Translations under genes and position numbers: made by a program | Assembly (NCBI GenBank): GCA_947494445.1 | Contig: CANLVD010000002.1 | Location: 310,001-374,000 of the forward strand | Reading direction: 5' to 3' | DNA from: an uncultured Paracoccaceae bacterium | GTDB taxonomy: Bacteria > Pseudomonadota > Alphaproteobacteria > Rhodobacterales > Rhodobacteraceae | Length of the DNA: 64,000 nucleotides | Shown: one piece after another, positions 45,946 through 52,995 of the stretch | How the letters are laid out: each line of letters starts with the position of its first letter | Numbering within the stretch: the stretch's first letter is position 1 | The notes under the pieces: generated by a model | What the model was told of the DNA's origin: nothing | The model's database searches: none | Seen by the model: the letters and a program-made list of their open reading frames with translations, nothing else

Positions 45946-47208
45946 ATGTCCACCGATCCATCCCTGTGCCGCGACTGCCTGCATCTGAGTGTCGGGCAAA
46001 ACCGCTGCCCGTCCTGCGGCTCACCAAGGCTGATCAGGCATGCGGAACTGACCCAATTGTCGATTGCACATATGGATTGCGACGCGTTCTACGCCTCGGT
46101 CGAGAAACGCGACAACCCGTCCTTGCGCGACAAGCCGGTGATCATCGGCGGGGGCCGGCGTGGTGTGGTTTCAACAGCCTGCTACATCGCCCGGATCAAG
46201 GGTGTGCGTTCGGCCATGCCGATGTTCAAAGCGCTTGAACTGTGCCCAGAAGCCGAAGTCGTGCGCCCGCGCATGTCTGTCTATGTCGAGGTGTCGCGGC
46301 AGATTCGCGCCATGATGGAAGACATGACCCCGTCCATCGAACCGCTGTCGCTGGACGAGGCTTTCCTTGACCTAACCGGAACCGAGCGACTGCATGGTGC
46401 GCCACCGGCGGTCATGATGGCTCGGCTAGTCCGGCGGATGGAACAGGAGTTGGGTCTGTCCGGATCTGTCGGCCTGTCGCACAACAAGTTTCTGGCCAAG
46501 ATCGCGTCAGATATGGACAAACCGCGGGGATTTTCCGTCATCGGGCGGGCGGAGACCGAAAGTTTTCTCGAAGGACAGTCGGTTTCGGTGATCTGGGGAG
46601 TTGGGGCTGCGATGCGCCAGACGCTTGAACGTGACGGCATCCGCACCATCGCCGATCTCAAGCGCCGCGACCGCAAGGCGCTTTGTGATCGCTACGGGTC
46701 CATGGGTGACCGGCTCTGGCATCTCTCTCACGGTCTGGACGCGCGCAAGGTTTCCAGCCGCAACCAGACCAAGAGCATTTCGAACGAGACCACATTCAAC
46801 GAGGATATCACCGATCCGGATCTTCTGGATGGCCATATATGGCGCCTGAGCGAAAAGGTGGCGGATCGGGCAAAAGCAAAATCTCTGGCGGGATCCGTTG
46901 TGCAGCTGAAGCTGAAACAGGCGGATTTCAAGCTGATCTCACGCAGAACCGCCCTGCACCAGCCCACGCAACTGACCCATATGATCTATGCACAGGCCCG
47001 GGAAATGCTGAAGAGAGAGCTGCCGCAGGCCCCGTTTCGGTTGATAGGTGTGGGCATCAGCGGCATCGTTGAGGGGCATCTGGCTGATATCGAGGATGAT
47101 TTTCTGAGACCTGAAGCAAAAGCCGCCAGCGCAGCGGAAAAAGCCGCAGACAAGATCCGCTCCAGATTCGGCCCCGATGCCATTTTGAAAGGCCGTTCGC
47201 TGCGGTAG
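45946..47208 (+). CDS. dinB: DNA polymerase IV with N-terminal zinc-ribbon-like segment
   Basis: Y-family translesion polymerase of 420 residues. The catalytic palm begins IAHMDCDAFYASVEKRDNP and carries LSLDEAFLDLTG (second metal site). GLSHNKFLAKIASDMDKP and GVGAAMRQTLERDGI are in the thumb, and the little-finger domain follows. Before residue 40 lies an extra module with C8, C11, C21 and C24 (CRDC and CPSC), which looks like a zinc ribbon and is absent from E. coli DinB. No second start codon fits the shorter form well. No LexA box was identified. Confidence 0.93.
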   Translation: MSTDPSLCRDCLHLSVGQNRCPSCGSPRLIRHAELTQLSIAHMDCDAFYASVEKRDNPSLRDKPVIIGGGRRGVVSTACYIARIKGVRSAMPMFKALELCPEAEVVRPRMSVYVEVSRQIRAMMEDMTPSIEPLSLDEAFLDLTGTERLHGAPPAVMMARLVRRMEQELGLSGSVGLSHNKFLAKIASDMDKPRGFSVIGRAETESFLEGQSVSVIWGVGAAMRQTLERDGIRTIADLKRRDRKALCDRYGSMGDRLWHLSHGLDARKVSSRNQTKSISNETTFNEDITDPDLLDGHIWRLSEKVADRAKAKSLAGSVVQLKLKQADFKLISRRTALHQPTQLTHMIYAQAREMLKRELPQAPFRLIGVGISGIVEGHLADIEDDFLRPEAKAASAAEKAADKIRSRFGPDAILKGRSLR

Positions 47209-47325
47209 ACGTTCTGCGGATGCTGTAAATCTGTACATTTGAGCGGACATGCTCAAATTTCCGGCATGAAAGTCACGGATTTTACCAAGCGATCAAGAAT
47301 TCTCGATTTTTGTGCACCTGCACAG

Positions 47326-47351
47326 TTGACTATGCTGCACTGCGATATAAT
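47326..47351 (+). promoter_or_regulatory. Promoter-like hexamers before the sRNA candidate
   Basis: TTGACT (47326-47331) and a perfect TATAAT (47346-47351), with a short 14-bp spacer. Transcription would start near 47358. Confidence 0.45.
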
Positions 47352-47357
47352 CTCTGA

Positions 47358-47443
47358 ATTGTTGATGCGTTGCATCGACGTTCGCCCGTTTCGGGCGTTT
47401 CCTCCCTAGACTTGGGCCGTGCTTCGTGCACGGCCTTTTTTTT
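47358..47443 (+). ncRNA. Candidate small RNA with three hairpins and CCTCCC
   Basis: About 86 nt. Hairpin 1 is GATGC-gtt-GCATC (47364-47376); hairpin 2 is CGCCCG-ttt-CGGGCG (47383-47397). A single-stranded stretch with CCTCCC (47401-47406) could pair with Shine-Dalgarno sites. It ends in a textbook terminator, GGCCGTGC-ttcgt-GCACGGCC (47415-47435) plus eight T. A consensus -10 box lies just upstream and no ORF explains the structure. The loop motif recalls the CCUCC-bearing stress RNAs of Rhodobacter (resemblance only). Confidence 0.6.
47415..47443 (+). terminator. Intrinsic terminator of the sRNA candidate
   Basis: A perfect 8-bp stem, 5-base loop, and T8 run (47436-47443). Confidence 0.9.
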
Positions 47444-47465
47444 GCAAATGTCTGGGATTGCAGCG

Positions 47466-48323
47466 TTATTCAGCTGCCAGCGAGAGTGCTGTACCGCCCT
47501 GCTGGGCCAATTGACCAACGACCTTGCGCAGTGCCGCTTCCATCTCGGCAAAGGCACCAGACTTCTCAAGGGTCAACTCATCCATGTAAAGAGCCCGGTC
47601 GATCTCGATCTGTACAGCATGGATGTTCTGCGACGGACGGCCATAAAACTGGGTAATGTACCCTCCGGCAAAGGGCGCATTGCGGGCAACGACAAAACCT
47701 TGCGCTGCAAAGATATCCTGTGCCGCATCCATCAGCCACCGCATGCAGGATGACCCGAACCGATCGCCAAGCACGATATCGGGCCGCTTTCCTTTCACCA
47801 TGGGGGCTGAACAGAGCGCATCATGAGGCATCGAGTGGCAATCATAGAGGATCGCCATGCCATGTCGGTCGCGCTGGGTTTTCAAAAGCGCGCGCAACTG
47901 GTTGTGATAGGGGTCATAGACCTCACGCAGTCGCTCCATCGCTTCCTTGCTTGTGATCTTGCCGTCCCGGATCACCCGGCCCTCGGACACCACACGGGGG
48001 ATCACACCCAGACCTGCTGCAATCCTCGGGTTGGTGACACTGCGCTGAATGCCCTCGATCAGGGCTGGGTCCAATTCGTCCCGCGCCCGGTTGAGGTCCA
48101 CATAGGCCCGTGGCAGACGCGCCGACAGAAGGGGCGCGCCATTTTCCGGTGCACTGGCAAAAAGGTCATCAACATAGGCATCCTCCGAAGACCGGATGGC
48201 CTTTGCGTCAAGCTTTCCACTGTCCAGAAAGGCACGCGGATACCTAGAGCCCGAATGCGGTGAACTGAACACCGCACAGGACGACCAGACATTGGGCGCA
48301 TTCAGGCAGAAGGAAGAATTCAA
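47466..48323 (-). CDS. N-formylglutamate amidohydrolase family protein
   Basis: A 285-residue protein of the N-formylglutamate deformylase family, last step of one histidine-degradation route. VFSSPHSGSRYP near the N-terminus, EDAYVDDLF, PRAYVDLNRARDELDP, LYDCHSMPH and GGYITQFYGRPSQNIHAVQIEIDR are family stretches. No in-frame ATG fits well. The TTG at 48323 is chosen because GGAG lies 8 bases upstream and it begins next to the conserved core; the frame stays open to 48419. No other hut gene is near, so the substrate is uncertain. Confidence 0.85.
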   Translation of the reverse strand: MNSSFCLNAPNVWSSCAVFSSPHSGSRYPRAFLDSGKLDAKAIRSSEDAYVDDLFASAPENGAPLLSARLPRAYVDLNRARDELDPALIEGIQRSVTNPRIAAGLGVIPRVVSEGRVIRDGKITSKEAMERLREVYDPYHNQLRALLKTQRDRHGMAILYDCHSMPHDALCSAPMVKGKRPDIVLGDRFGSSCMRWLMDAAQDIFAAQGFVVARNAPFAGGYITQFYGRPSQNIHAVQIEIDRALYMDELTLEKSGAFAEMEAALRKVVGQLAQQGGTALSLAAE

Positions 48324-48456
48324 GCTGCTGACTCCATGACCTGCGGCATATCTTATTCCGGTTTTCACCTCAAGCAAAAGGGCTTGAACACCGCACCGAC
48401 TCCTTTTATACGATCCCAACGCGAGACGGGGGGCAACCCACGTTACAGGTGTGTGC

Positions 48457-48531
48457 GGGCGTATAGCTCAGCGGGAGAGCACTTCGTTGACATCGAAGGG
48501 GTCACTGGTTCAATCCCAGTTACGCCCACCA
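48457..48531 (+). tRNA. tRNA-Val (anticodon GAC)
   Basis: 75 nt with encoded CCA. Acceptor arms GGGCGTA and TACGCCC; D-arm AGCTCAGCGGGAGAGC; anticodon stem CTTCG/CGAAG with loop TTGACAT (GAC); T-arm CTGG-TTCAATC-CCAG. Confidence 0.97.
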
Positions 48532-48617
48532 TACACTCCCCGGTCTGACCGGGGTCGGAACTGAAATTTGGCGCAATCACGCGCCGCATGAGACGCCGAA
48601 AGGCAAGGAGAGAGGCC

Positions 48618-48743
48618 ATGAAAGTTCGCAATTCGCTTCGCTCCCTCAAGCAGCGCCACCGCGATTGCCGCGTGGTGCGCCGGAAGGGGCGGGTCTATGT
48701 GATCAACAAGACCCAGAAACGGTTCAAGGCCCGTCAGGGCTGA
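48618..48743 (+). CDS. rpmJ: 50S ribosomal protein L36
   Basis: A 41-residue ribosomal protein: [17 protein letters not shown], then [19 protein letters not shown] and KARQG. It carries a single cysteine, so it is the zinc-free (C-minus) alphaproteobacterial form. AAGGAGAGAGG precedes the ATG, and an intrinsic terminator begins 20 bases after the stop. It lies between tRNA-Val and the convergent peptidoglycan-binding gene. Confidence 0.97.
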   Translation: MKVRNSLRSLKQRHRDCRVVRRKGRVYVINKTQKRFKARQG

Positions 48744-48762
48744 AGCATCCGCTTCGGAATTC

Positions 48763-48794
48763 AAAAAACCGCGCCTCAACAGCGCGGTTTTTTT
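48763..48794. terminator. Bidirectional terminator after rpmJ
   Basis: AAAAAACCGCGC, 7-base loop, GCGCGGTTTTTTT. The symmetric A/T tails allow use by rpmJ and by the convergent gene ending at 48845. Confidence 0.88.
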
Positions 48795-48844
48795 ATGTCC
48801 GGGCGGGGGCCTGCCGCAGCATTGCCCCCTAAACCCGATAGACC

Positions 48845-50437
48845 TTACTGACTGCTCGCGATGATCAACCGCTGCAACGTCTGCGCTGTCAGATACCCGG
48901 TTTCAGGCAGGCCCGAGCGGTTCTGGAACGCACGTATTGCCTTGCGGGCCTGTGCATCCAACGTGCCATCCACAGCGCCCACGTCATAACGCAGCATCTT
49001 GATCCGCTGCTCGATCAAGGCCCGGCTGGCAGAATTCAGACCAAGCGCATCCTCGATCTTCTTGTACTCGGCCGCCTGAGCGTTCGTGTTCGAGTTCTGG
49101 GTCAGGGCCGCAATCCGCGCATTGGCGGCATCCCTGAAGCTGCCCTGAGGGTATTTGGCAAGATAGGCACGATAAGCGCTGGCACTGTCTGTCGCGGTCG
49201 CCTGATCCCAGTCTGCCCGTTCGGTGGCCTGAGCTCGGCGGCGTTCTTCTTCCTCGAACGGCTCCAGCTTGCGTCTTGCTTCGCGTGCATAGATGCCTTC
49301 GGGGTAACGTGACAGATAGGCCCTGAGGTCCGGCGCAAGTCCCGATGATCCGGTCGCGCGCCAGAACTCGATATCAGCAAGTTCCGCCTGACGCTTGCGC
49401 GCCTCCTCTTCTGCTGCAATCTCGGCAGAGCGGGCATCAGCACGGGCTTTCAGCAATTCGATCTGATCCGCGTTCAGATACCCGGACGTCTTAAGACGCT
49501 CGTCTTTCTGCCAGGCCGTGATGGCCGCACGCGACCCGCGCCCAAAAATCCCGTCAACACCACGCGTGTCATAGCCAAGGATGGTCAATCGTTCCTGCAC
49601 AGCGCGCCGGGCTGCACGGTTGAGCGCGAGCGCCTGCTCAGCAGCCACGTCCGGATCGACCTTGTTGCGTTCGATCTCGTCCAGTTTGGCTTTTGCCTCC
49701 GCGGCGAAAACCCCTTGAGGGAAGCGGTCAAGATAAGCCCGCAAATTTGCCTCGTTCGGGTTCTGCTCAGCCAATGTCCAGAGTGTCCGCTCCACCACTC
49801 CGATCTGTGGCGCAGTGTTCTGAGCAGGTTGGGCTGCCTGTGGCGCCGGTTCAGGTCCAAACCCGATGTTGGGAGAGGCAAAACCCGCAACAGTCAAATC
49901 ACTACGCTCCGAGGCTTGCGCGACTGTGCGCCCTTCTGCCAGAAACTGGCCCTGAACACTGCGTGCCAGTTCTGTGGCGGACCCCGATGCCACGAAAACA
50001 CCCTGTGGGACCGCATCAAGATCAAGCTCGGCCTCTGTACCAAGGAAAACGGCGACCTGACCGGGATGCCGACTGGCCAGACCCAAAAGGTAGTTCAGGG
50101 AAATCGCATCACGCTCAAGCCCTGTCAGAGCCGAGCCTTCGTTGGGAGCATAGACATAGCTCACGCCATCTGCTGTTGCCACATCGGCCGTGACATGAAG
50201 GATGACGCGGTCTGCCCGCTTCATCCGCCGCTCGGCATCATCGAGCACGGCAAAAACATCCGCTCTGGCATCGCCGCGCCGGTCCAGCACATCATATCCC
50301 GCATCGCGGTAGGCTTGCGTCAAGCGCCTGTGGTCACGGCTTCCCCAATTGTCTGGGTCGGTCAGAACCACGGCAAGATCCTGCGCGCCGGCACCGCCGG
50401 CAAGGCACATGGCCATCAGAAAAGCTTTGGTATGCAT
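48845..50437 (-). CDS. Exported modular protein: caspase-like region, repeats and two peptidoglycan-binding domains
   Basis: 530 residues with signal peptide MHTKAFLMAMCLAGGAGAQ. Residues about 20-190 look like a caspase-like fold (LAVVLTDPDNWGSRDHRRL, RVILHVTADVATADG, NYLLGLASRH), but the SGHG and D-x-C catalytic motifs are not visible. Three copies of a roughly 20-residue repeat follow (LRAYLDRFPQGVFAAEAKAK, LRAYLSRYPEGIYAREARRK, YRAYLAKYPQGSFRDAANAR). Two PG_binding_1 domains carry LGYDTRGVDGIFGRGSRAAI and LRYDVGAVDGTLDAQARKAI. The ATG at 50437 follows GGAG. Probably periplasmic and wall-bound; activity unknown. Confidence 0.8.
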   Translation of the reverse strand: MHTKAFLMAMCLAGGAGAQDLAVVLTDPDNWGSRDHRRLTQAYRDAGYDVLDRRGDARADVFAVLDDAERRMKRADRVILHVTADVATADGVSYVYAPNEGSALTGLERDAISLNYLLGLASRHPGQVAVFLGTEAELDLDAVPQGVFVASGSATELARSVQGQFLAEGRTVAQASERSDLTVAGFASPNIGFGPEPAPQAAQPAQNTAPQIGVVERTLWTLAEQNPNEANLRAYLDRFPQGVFAAEAKAKLDEIERNKVDPDVAAEQALALNRAARRAVQERLTILGYDTRGVDGIFGRGSRAAITAWQKDERLKTSGYLNADQIELLKARADARSAEIAAEEEARKRQAELADIEFWRATGSSGLAPDLRAYLSRYPEGIYAREARRKLEPFEEEERRRAQATERADWDQATATDSASAYRAYLAKYPQGSFRDAANARIAALTQNSNTNAQAAEYKKIEDALGLNSASRALIEQRIKMLRYDVGAVDGTLDAQARKAIRAFQNRSGLPETGYLTAQTLQRLIIASSQ

Positions 50438-50518
50438 GTCTTTTTTCTCCACAAGCGCCCACCCGGGCAAAATTCTAGGCCGCCGGTCCACCGGTGGAAA
50501 GCAAAGAATTGTGTCGGG

Positions 50519-51730
50519 TTATTGCGCGTAATCGCGTGTGTCCTCGATCACAATGCCATCGCGCGGCAAACTGCCCGGTGCGCAAATCTCGATCTCGGCC
50601 CGCAATTTCAGGATGTCACGGGCCGCATTTGCCACGGCATCAGACGAGATTTCGGAACCTTCAACCTTCACTGTCAGCGTATCGGCATCCCCGTCCCGCC
50701 CTGCGATTACCCGGGCACGGCTGACAGCTTCAAGCCGGTCAACCAGTTGGGCCACCTGTTCGGGCCGCACAAACATGCCCTTGATCTTGGTGGTCTGGTC
50801 GGCCCGCCCCATCCAGCCCTTGATCCGCATGTTGGTCCGCCCGCACGGGCTGAGGCCGGGCAGAACAGCGCTCATGTCCCCGGTCGCAAAGCGGATCAGC
50901 GGATAATCCGGATTGAGCGTGGTGACCACAACCTCGCCCACATCGCCCGGCTCCACCGGCGTTCCAGTGCCCGGCGTGACGATTTCCACGATCACGTCCT
51001 CATCAACGATCATCCCTTCCATCGCCTCGGACTCAAAGGCAATCTGGCCAAGATCAGCGGTCGCATAGCACTGGCGACAGGTGATGCCGCGCGCGGCATA
51101 TGCTTCGCGCATCGCAGGGAAAAGCGCCCCGCCCGAGACGGCCGCCTTGGTGATCCCAAGACCCAGCCCCAATTCATCAGCCTTGGTCAACAGCACATTC
51201 AGGTAGTCCGGCGTGCCCGCATAAGTGGTCACGCCCAAGGCAGCAGCGGCTTGCACCTGCAGCTCCGTCTGACCAGTGCCCGCGGGCAACACGGCGGCAC
51301 CAACCGCGCGCGCACCGTTCTCGAACATCATGCCCGCAGGGGTCAGGTGATAGGAGAAACAGTTCTGAACGATGTCGCCTTCCCCAACACCAAGCGCATG
51401 CAGAAACCCACCAAACCGCCACCAGTTCCGGGCAAGCATGCCCGGCTCGTAAATCGGGCCGGGGCTCTGAAACACGTGCGCAAATCCGCTTGCTCCATGT
51501 GCCGCAAATCCTCCAAAGGGCGCGTCTGCCTTCTGACCGTCCACAAGGGTCGATTTGCGCAACACCGGCAGGCCTTCCAGGCCCTTGATGGATCCTGCAT
51601 CAAGACTTCCCCAAGCCGCCTGATAGCCAGGCAGTGCAGCCGCGCGAGCAATCTGGCTCTTCAATTCAGCGGCTTGCGCGGCCGCGCGCGCGCCCGGGTC
51701 CCGTCCCTCGGTTTCATCGAAAAAGCTCAT
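50519..51730 (-). CDS. PaaK-like AMP-binding protein
   Basis: A 403-residue member of the phenylacetate-CoA ligase branch. PVLRKSTLV, GVTTYAGTPDYLNVLLTKADELG, AVSGGALFPAMREAY, CYATADLGQIAFE, NPDYPLIRFATGDMSAV and GRADQTTKIKGMFVRPEQV all fit PaaK architecture. However, the usual SSGTTGKP nucleotide loop is replaced by a VFQSPGPIYEPG stretch, so ligase activity is doubtful or altered. Last gene of the liv cluster, transcribed with it. The ATG at 51730 is used; the frame runs 8 codons further. Confidence 0.82.
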   Translation of the reverse strand: MSFFDETEGRDPGARAAAQAAELKSQIARAAALPGYQAAWGSLDAGSIKGLEGLPVLRKSTLVDGQKADAPFGGFAAHGASGFAHVFQSPGPIYEPGMLARNWWRFGGFLHALGVGEGDIVQNCFSYHLTPAGMMFENGARAVGAAVLPAGTGQTELQVQAAAALGVTTYAGTPDYLNVLLTKADELGLGLGITKAAVSGGALFPAMREAYAARGITCRQCYATADLGQIAFESEAMEGMIVDEDVIVEIVTPGTGTPVEPGDVGEVVVTTLNPDYPLIRFATGDMSAVLPGLSPCGRTNMRIKGWMGRADQTTKIKGMFVRPEQVAQLVDRLEAVSRARVIAGRDGDADTLTVKVEGSEISSDAVANAARDILKLRAEIEICAPGSLPRDGIVIEDTRDYAQ

Positions 51731-51740
51731 GCCCACCCTC

Positions 51741-51771
51741 ACTTCTTGGTTCAAATATCCCCGCCGGAGGC
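51741..51771 (+). repeat. Dispersed intergenic repeat, copy d
   Basis: ACTTCTTGGTTCAAATATC then CCCGCCGGAGGC. On the minus strand the copy encodes the last six residues (ASGGDI) and the stop codon of the small gene at 51751-52050. Confidence 0.8.
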
Positions 51772-52050
51772 TTCCAACATCAGGGTCAGCGGCTTCTTAT
51801 CCGGGTCGCGTGTGATTTCACCGCGCACTTCCATCTCCAGACGCACCGTTGTCACGTGCCAGCCAATTGCGCCAAGGTCGTCCAGCTCGGCCTTGTCCAA
51901 CCGCTCCCGGACCGCCTCAACCAGCTCAGACGCCGGTCGCGGTCCATCTGCCAGTGTGGCCTGCACCGCTTTGGACACGCAATCATACTTCCAACTTGGA
52001 ATGTTGGTCGCACTGCTTCCTGCTGGCGTTCGGCAGGGCGTCTTGTCCAT
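51751..52050 (-). CDS. Small hypothetical protein, helix-turn-helix-like
   Basis: A 99-residue soluble protein. SWKYDCVSKAVQATLADGPR, then PASELVEAVRERLDK and IGWHVTTVRLEMEVRGEITRD suggest a winged-helix-like fold. It resembles small DUF6958-type proteins, but that assignment is tentative. Its start overlaps the livF stop (ATGA). Its last six codons and stop are supplied by repeat copy d, so its natural C-terminus may have been replaced. Confidence 0.7.
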   Translation of the reverse strand: MDKTPCRTPAGSSATNIPSWKYDCVSKAVQATLADGPRPASELVEAVRERLDKAELDDLGAIGWHVTTVRLEMEVRGEITRDPDKKPLTLMLEASGGDI

Positions 52051-52874
52051 CAGCTCAGCCAGCGTTTCCGGCGGCGGTAGGAGCGGACATCACGGAAGGA
52101 TTTGCGACCCTCGTCAGACATGCCGAGATAGAATTCCTTGACGTCCGGATTTTCGCGCAGCTCGGCCGCCGGACCGTCCATCACGATGCGACCGGATTCC
52201 AGAATATATCCGTAATGGGCAAAACGAAGCGCCACATTGGTGTTCTGTTCGGCCAGCAGAAACGACACGCCCTCTTTTTCGTTGAGGTCTTTCACAATGT
52301 TGAAAATCTCTTCAACCAGTTGCGGTGCCAGCCCCATGGATGGCTCATCAAGAAGGATCGTCTCGGGCCGGCTCATCAGCGCGCGGCCAATGGCCACCAT
52401 CTGCTGCTCTCCGCCTGAGGTGTAGCCCGCCAGCGAGCGTTTACGCTCAGCAAGCCGGGGGAAATAACTATAGACGAGTTCAAGGTCTTCAGCGACCTTC
52501 GCCTTGCCATCCTTGCGGGTATAAGCACCGGTCAGCAGGTTCTCCTCGACCGTCAGATGCTCGAAACAGTGGCGGCCCTCCATCACCTGGATCACACCAC
52601 GCTTGACCAGATCAGTCGGGCTGAGATTGCCCACATCTGTGCCGCGATAGGCAATAGAGCCTTTGGTGATCTCACCCCGTTCGGAATGCAGAAGGTTGGA
52701 TATCGCCTTGAGCGTCGTGGTCTTGCCCGCTCCGTTGCCGCCCAGAAGCGCTGTGATCCCGCCTTTAGGCACTCTCAACGACACGCCTTTGAGGACCAGA
52801 ATAACATGGTTGTAGATCACTTCGATGTTGTTGACCTCAAGCAGGGTCTCATCGGTTTTGGCAGCGTCCAGCAT
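52050..52874 (-). CDS. livF: Branched-chain amino acid-type ABC transporter ATPase LivF
   Basis: A 274-residue second ATPase of a HAAT-family importer. Walker A GGNGAGKTT, signature TSGGEQQM, Walker B TILLDEPSMGLAP, then FLLAEQNTNVALRFAHYGYILE, typical of LivF. Compared with E. coli LivF it has a short N-terminal and C-terminal extension. It lies 121 bases after livK, with a strong hairpin in the gap. With the CoA ligases nearby, the cargo may be an organic acid rather than an amino acid (inference). Confidence 0.93.
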   Translation of the reverse strand: MLDAAKTDETLLEVNNIEVIYNHVILVLKGVSLRVPKGGITALLGGNGAGKTTTLKAISNLLHSERGEITKGSIAYRGTDVGNLSPTDLVKRGVIQVMEGRHCFEHLTVEENLLTGAYTRKDGKAKVAEDLELVYSYFPRLAERKRSLAGYTSGGEQQMVAIGRALMSRPETILLDEPSMGLAPQLVEEIFNIVKDLNEKEGVSFLLAEQNTNVALRFAHYGYILESGRIVMDGPAAELRENPDVKEFYLGMSDEGRKSFRDVRSYRRRKRWLS

Positions 52875-52949
52875 TTGCGTATTCCGGGTTCTGTTCAGCT
52901 AAATTCAGCACATCACTGTCGCCATCTTGGCCGTTGCGATGTGTCGGTA

Positions 52950-52984
52950 GTCTGGCCCACGAACCTGAGGTCAGTGGGCCAGAC
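52950..52984 (-). other. Intercistronic hairpin between livK and livF
   Basis: GTCTGGCCCAC (52950-52960) pairs perfectly with GTGGGCCAGAC (52974-52984) around 13 bases, directly downstream of the binding-protein gene. Likely an mRNA-stabilising or partial-terminator element. Confidence 0.65.
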
Positions 52985-52995
52985 AATTGTTCAGG

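Noticed and set aside
49715-52141. 808-codon open frame on the plus strand
   Set aside because: It runs antisense through the modular exported protein, the PaaK-like gene and a small gene, all of which have clear families and ribosome sites. Its translation is rich in Arg/His/Pro and shows no domain; it is a GC-driven shadow.
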